DNA of 16,278 bases from Propionibacteriales bacterium. GTDB taxonomy: Bacteria > Actinomycetota > Actinomycetes > Propionibacteriales > Propionibacteriaceae. The translations under genes and the position numbers were made by a program. Positions 14,643 to 16,278 of this stretch are shown here, one piece after another; the stretch's first letter is position 1; the number at the start of each line of letters is the position of its first letter. The notes beneath the pieces are model-generated. The model was given only the letters and a program-made list of their open reading frames with translations, was not told where the DNA came from and did no database searches. Where the stretch lies: assembly GCA_017882655.1 (NCBI GenBank), contig JADGPB010000007.1, positions 1-16,278 on the forward strand, read 5' to 3'.

Positions 14643-15356
14643 CTAGAACAGCCGGTCCTCGCTGGTGGTGTCGAGGCCGCGGAGGGCGTCGTAGTCGACC
14701 GTGATGACGCTGATCCCGCGGTCCACAGCGAGCACCCGTGCCTGAGGCTTGACCTGTTGCGCGGCCAGCACCCCAGTGAGCGTCGCGAACCGCTGCTCGC
14801 GCCGCATCAGCGCCAGGTAGCGCGTCAGTTGCTCGACCCCGTCGATGTCGCCGCGCCGTTTCACCTCGATCGCCACGTAGTGGCCATTCGCGTCGCGACA
14901 CACCAGGTCGACTGGACCGATCGGCGTATAGAACTCGCGCTGTACGAGCGTCCAGCCCTCACCCAGAGCTGACGGGTTCTCCGCCAGCAGAGCCTGCAGA
15001 TGCTTCTCGACGCCGTCCTTCTGCAGCCCGGGATCGACACCGAGGTCGTGGCTCGAGTCGTGGAGGATCTCGGCGATCGCGATCTGGAGCGTGTCTCCCG
15101 ACGTGTTGCGGACCTCCCAGACCTCATGCAGCGACGCGTCCAGGTCCGCCGTCGTCGCGGCGAGATCGTCGGGCGCCTCCCGGACCGTCAGGGTGCACGG
15201 AGCACTCATCCAGTTGAGGGGCTTGTACGCCTTGTCGTCCGCATGCACGGAGACGGACCCATCGGCCTTGACGACGAGCAGCCTTGGCGCCATCGGCAGA
15301 TGAGCGGTGAGCTTGCCGGCGTAGTCGACCTGGCAACGAGCGATCACGAGACGCAC
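14643..15356 (-). CDS. nucS: Mismatch-specific endonuclease NucS (EndoMS)
   Basis: NucS/EndoMS cuts both strands around certain mismatches and underlies the non-canonical, MutS/MutL-free mismatch repair of many actinobacteria. The 237-residue product has the N-terminal DNA-binding domain (MRLVIARCQVDYAGKL, AYKPLNWMSAP) and a C-terminal RecB-like nuclease domain. The catalytic residues D150 (GPVDLVC), E164 and K166 (AIEVKRRGD) are intact, with the same spacing as D160, E174 and K176 of Pyrococcus abyssi NucS. The protein ends EDRLF, which resembles the C-terminal sliding-clamp-binding LRLF type described for actinobacterial NucS. The GTG at 15356 gives the family-typical MRLVIARC. No Shine-Dalgarno precedes it, and a TACGTT box ends six bases upstream, suggesting a leaderless message. 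It converges on the permease gene. Confidence 0.96.
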   Translation of the reverse strand: MRLVIARCQVDYAGKLTAHLPMAPRLLVVKADGSVSVHADDKAYKPLNWMSAPCTLTVREAPDDLAATTADLDASLHEVWEVRNTSGDTLQIAIAEILHDSSHDLGVDPGLQKDGVEKHLQALLAENPSALGEGWTLVQREFYTPIGPVDLVCRDANGHYVAIEVKRRGDIDGVEQLTRYLALMRREQRFATLTGVLAAQQVKPQARVLAVDRGISVITVDYDALRGLDTTSEDRLF

Positions 15357-15362
15357 CAAGCC

Positions 15363-15368
15363 AACGTA
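15363..15368 (-). promoter_or_regulatory. nucS: Putative -10 box for leaderless nucS
   Basis: TACGTT on the minus strand fits TANNNT. Six bases (GGCTTG) separate it from the GTG start, the spacing expected if the message begins on the start codon. GCGACA at 15392-15387, 18 bases further up, shares four positions with TTGACA. Confidence 0.5.
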
Positions 15369-15452
15369 CTGTCATGCTCCCTGGTCTGTCGCCTCGGATC
15401 GGGCGGCAACCGATCGGCCAGTCAGCCGGGCTTCTGATGTATCTATCGACCG

Positions 15453-15488
15453 CCCCGTGGCTCCTACAGGTTGTGCGAACCACGGTGG
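15453..15488 (+). promoter_or_regulatory. Stem-loop in the 5' leader of the 76-residue peptide gene
   Basis: CCGTGG at 15455-15460 pairs with CCACGG at 15480-15485. Two more pairs are possible past a bulged T (15486). A competing smaller hairpin, GGTT-GTGCG-AACC (15469-15481), shares the downstream arm. The structure lies about 26 bases before the start codon and could control expression or bind a regulator. Confidence 0.3.
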
Positions 15489-15513
15489 GGCGCACGCGGG
15501 GAAAGGAAGAATC

Positions 15514-15744
15514 ATGTCAGGAGACAAGCGGACTCCGTTGCAGGACGAGGTCGTGCGCGCCCTCATCGAGACGAAGGCCATCGACTTCGAGGCGGTAGGC
15601 GCGTTGTTCAGCAAGTACGGCGCCAGGGCGGCGCTGGAGGGCGACTCGCTGGTCCACATCATCAACAAGAACGTCACCTGGAACTGTGGCTGGCCCGGCC
15701 CGGAGGTCTTCCGTGCCGGGAACCCCGGTCCCGTCCAGCACTGA
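15514..15744 (+). CDS. Unrecognised 76-residue small protein, possible precursor peptide
   Basis: I do not recognise this protein. Its translation is well supported: AAAGGAA (15502-15508) sits about six bases before the ATG. The upstream in-frame extension to 15457 would include the leader stem-loop and is less likely. Residues 1-47 are charged and mostly helical (DEVVRALIETKAIDFEAVGALFSKYGARAALEGD). The end is different in character: INKNVTWNCGWPGPEVFRAG, with two Trp, a single Cys (C58), Gly and Pro, then NPGPVQH. A helical, acidic front and a short aromatic/Cys tail recall RiPP precursors. No maturation enzyme is recognisable in the window, so this is a hypothesis; a small regulatory or structural protein is equally possible. 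It is divergent from nucS, and another unrecognised gene starts 28 bases downstream. Confidence 0.75.
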   Translation: MSGDKRTPLQDEVVRALIETKAIDFEAVGALFSKYGARAALEGDSLVHIINKNVTWNCGWPGPEVFRAGNPGPVQH

Positions 15745-15771
15745 CCGGCCGATCACTGACGTGTGACCGGT
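15744..15771 (+). terminator. Bulged hairpin between the small peptide gene and the last gene
   Basis: ACCGG (15744-15748) and TCAC (15753-15756) pair with GTGACCGGT (15763-15771), leaving CCGA bulged on one side and a six-base loop. This gives nine base pairs with no T-run. It fills the gap between the two genes and could be a partial terminator, an mRNA-stabilising structure, or a translation control element next to the downstream start. Confidence 0.35.
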
Positions 15772-15772
15772 G

Positions 15773-16278
15773 ATGTCAGCAGCATCCGGCATCGTCCGGG
15801 ATAGCCAGGGAGCAGGCGACCCAGAGAGTGGTCGCCTGCTCCATGCCGCGGTCCAACTCGTGGGTCGAGCGCTGGCGGCGTCCCGTTCGGAAGGCTCCGG
15901 GTCCGTCGGGACGCCGGACGCGGCCCCGCCACTTGGTGGTGACAAGGTGCGCTGCGAAGCCTCGATGCTGCTCCGTGCCGCGGCGCCGGTGGCCAATCGC
16001 GACCCCAGGCTGCCGGCGGCACTGGCAATGCTTGCCTCCGATTTGGTCGCGGAGAGTCCGGAGGAGCTGGCGGTGCGTCTGTGCCTGCACCCGGGCATCG
16101 CCCTGGATCTCGCCCTCGTCCTTCTCCACTTGCGGGCCCTCGGACTCGGCGACCGGCGTCTGGAGCCGCTACTCAGCGACCTCCTCGGCGCCGACCGGTT
16201 GCGCGGGCCGGAGCGCCCGCCCAATCGCGAACTCGAGCAGCTGTGGCTGCACGGGCTGTGGTCTGGCGAGGTGGCGCC
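15773..16278 (+). CDS. Unrecognised helical protein, 3' end outside the window
   Basis: An open frame runs from an ATG at 15773 (or the adjoining GTG at 15770) to the window edge, 168 codons without a stop. An in-frame TGA at 15764-15766 rules out an earlier start. Residues 1-58 are variable and Gly/Ser/Pro-rich. From residue 59 the chain is strongly helical and Leu/Ala-rich: EASMLLRAAAPVANRDPRLPAALAMLA, then LCLHPGIALDLALVLLHLRALG, and PPNRELEQLWLHGLW near the edge. This faintly resembles the uncharacterised actinobacterial DUF6895-type proteins, but I cannot confirm that. No transmembrane segment or catalytic motif is visible. No clear Shine-Dalgarno is present. The gap of 28 bases suggests it shares a message with the small peptide gene. 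Codon use is high-GC like its neighbours. Confidence 0.6.
   Translation, partial: MSAASGIVRDSQGAGDPESGRLLHAAVQLVGRALAASRSEGSGSVGTPDAAPPLGGDKVRCEASMLLRAAAPVANRDPRLPAALAMLASDLVAESPEELAVRLCLHPGIALDLALVLLHLRALGLGDRRLEPLLSDLLGADRLRGPERPPNRELEQLWLHGLWSGEVA

Noticed and set aside
15465..15485. Possible SOS (LexA) box around GGTTGTGCGAACC
   Set aside because: The actinobacterial SOS box needs GAAC and GTTC arms in the opposite order; this is a GGTT/AACC hairpin and does not fit.
15517..16224. Minus-strand ORF of 235 codons covering the small peptide gene and the last gene
   Set aside because: Ser/Arg/Pro-rich product with no motif. The plus strand has a good ribosome binding site for the peptide gene and a coherent helical protein with high-GC third positions.

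Overview
The window is GC-rich, densely coded DNA with frequent GTG starts and strong G/C preference at third codon positions, typical of Actinomycetota. The gene set (GlgE maltosyltransferase, maltokinase, NucS endonuclease, methylmalonyl-CoA epimerase, a DivIVA-like coiled-coil protein) fits that phylum. A Nocardioides-type member of the Propionibacteriales is my guess at order level, and it is only a guess. From memory, the order GlgE, GlgB, thioredoxin-like protein, epimerase, NucS is also the order of the Mycobacterium tuberculosis region Rv1327c to Rv1321. If so, most of this window is a conserved chromosomal neighbourhood rather than an island.

Layout. At the left edge a ComB-like phosphatase gene runs off the window on the minus strand. 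Divergent from it is a tight operon, glgE-mak-glgB (488-5839), whose genes overlap by 4 and 14 bases. Mak makes maltose 1-phosphate, GlgE polymerises it into alpha-1,4-glucan, and GlgB adds alpha-1,6 branches. No trehalose synthase gene lies in the cluster. Facing the operon is a membrane-anchored zinc metallopeptidase homologue (minus), with a Nudix hydrolase carrying an N-terminal acetyltransferase-like fragment divergent from it. Next are a CxxC-less thioredoxin/TPR protein (minus) and, divergently, pgm, which links glucose 6-phosphate and glucose 1-phosphate and so the glucan pathway to central metabolism.

From 10795 to 11503 (minus) lie a PH-domain membrane protein and, overlapping its start, a 51-residue single-pass membrane protein. 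The methylmalonyl-CoA epimerase gene diverges from these. It is followed by a DivIVA-like coiled-coil gene that shares an ATGA overlap with an AI-2E-family permease gene. nucS converges on that pair and appears to be leaderless.

The right end (15357-16278) is the least explained part. It holds a 76-residue protein with a helical, leader-like front and a short Trp/Cys/Gly/Pro tail, with a stem-loop in its 5' leader. A bulged hairpin follows it, and then an unrecognised helical protein that runs off the window. This resembles the layout of a precursor peptide plus partner gene, but no recognisable maturation enzyme is visible.

No tRNA, rRNA, CRISPR array, insertion sequence or prophage gene was seen.
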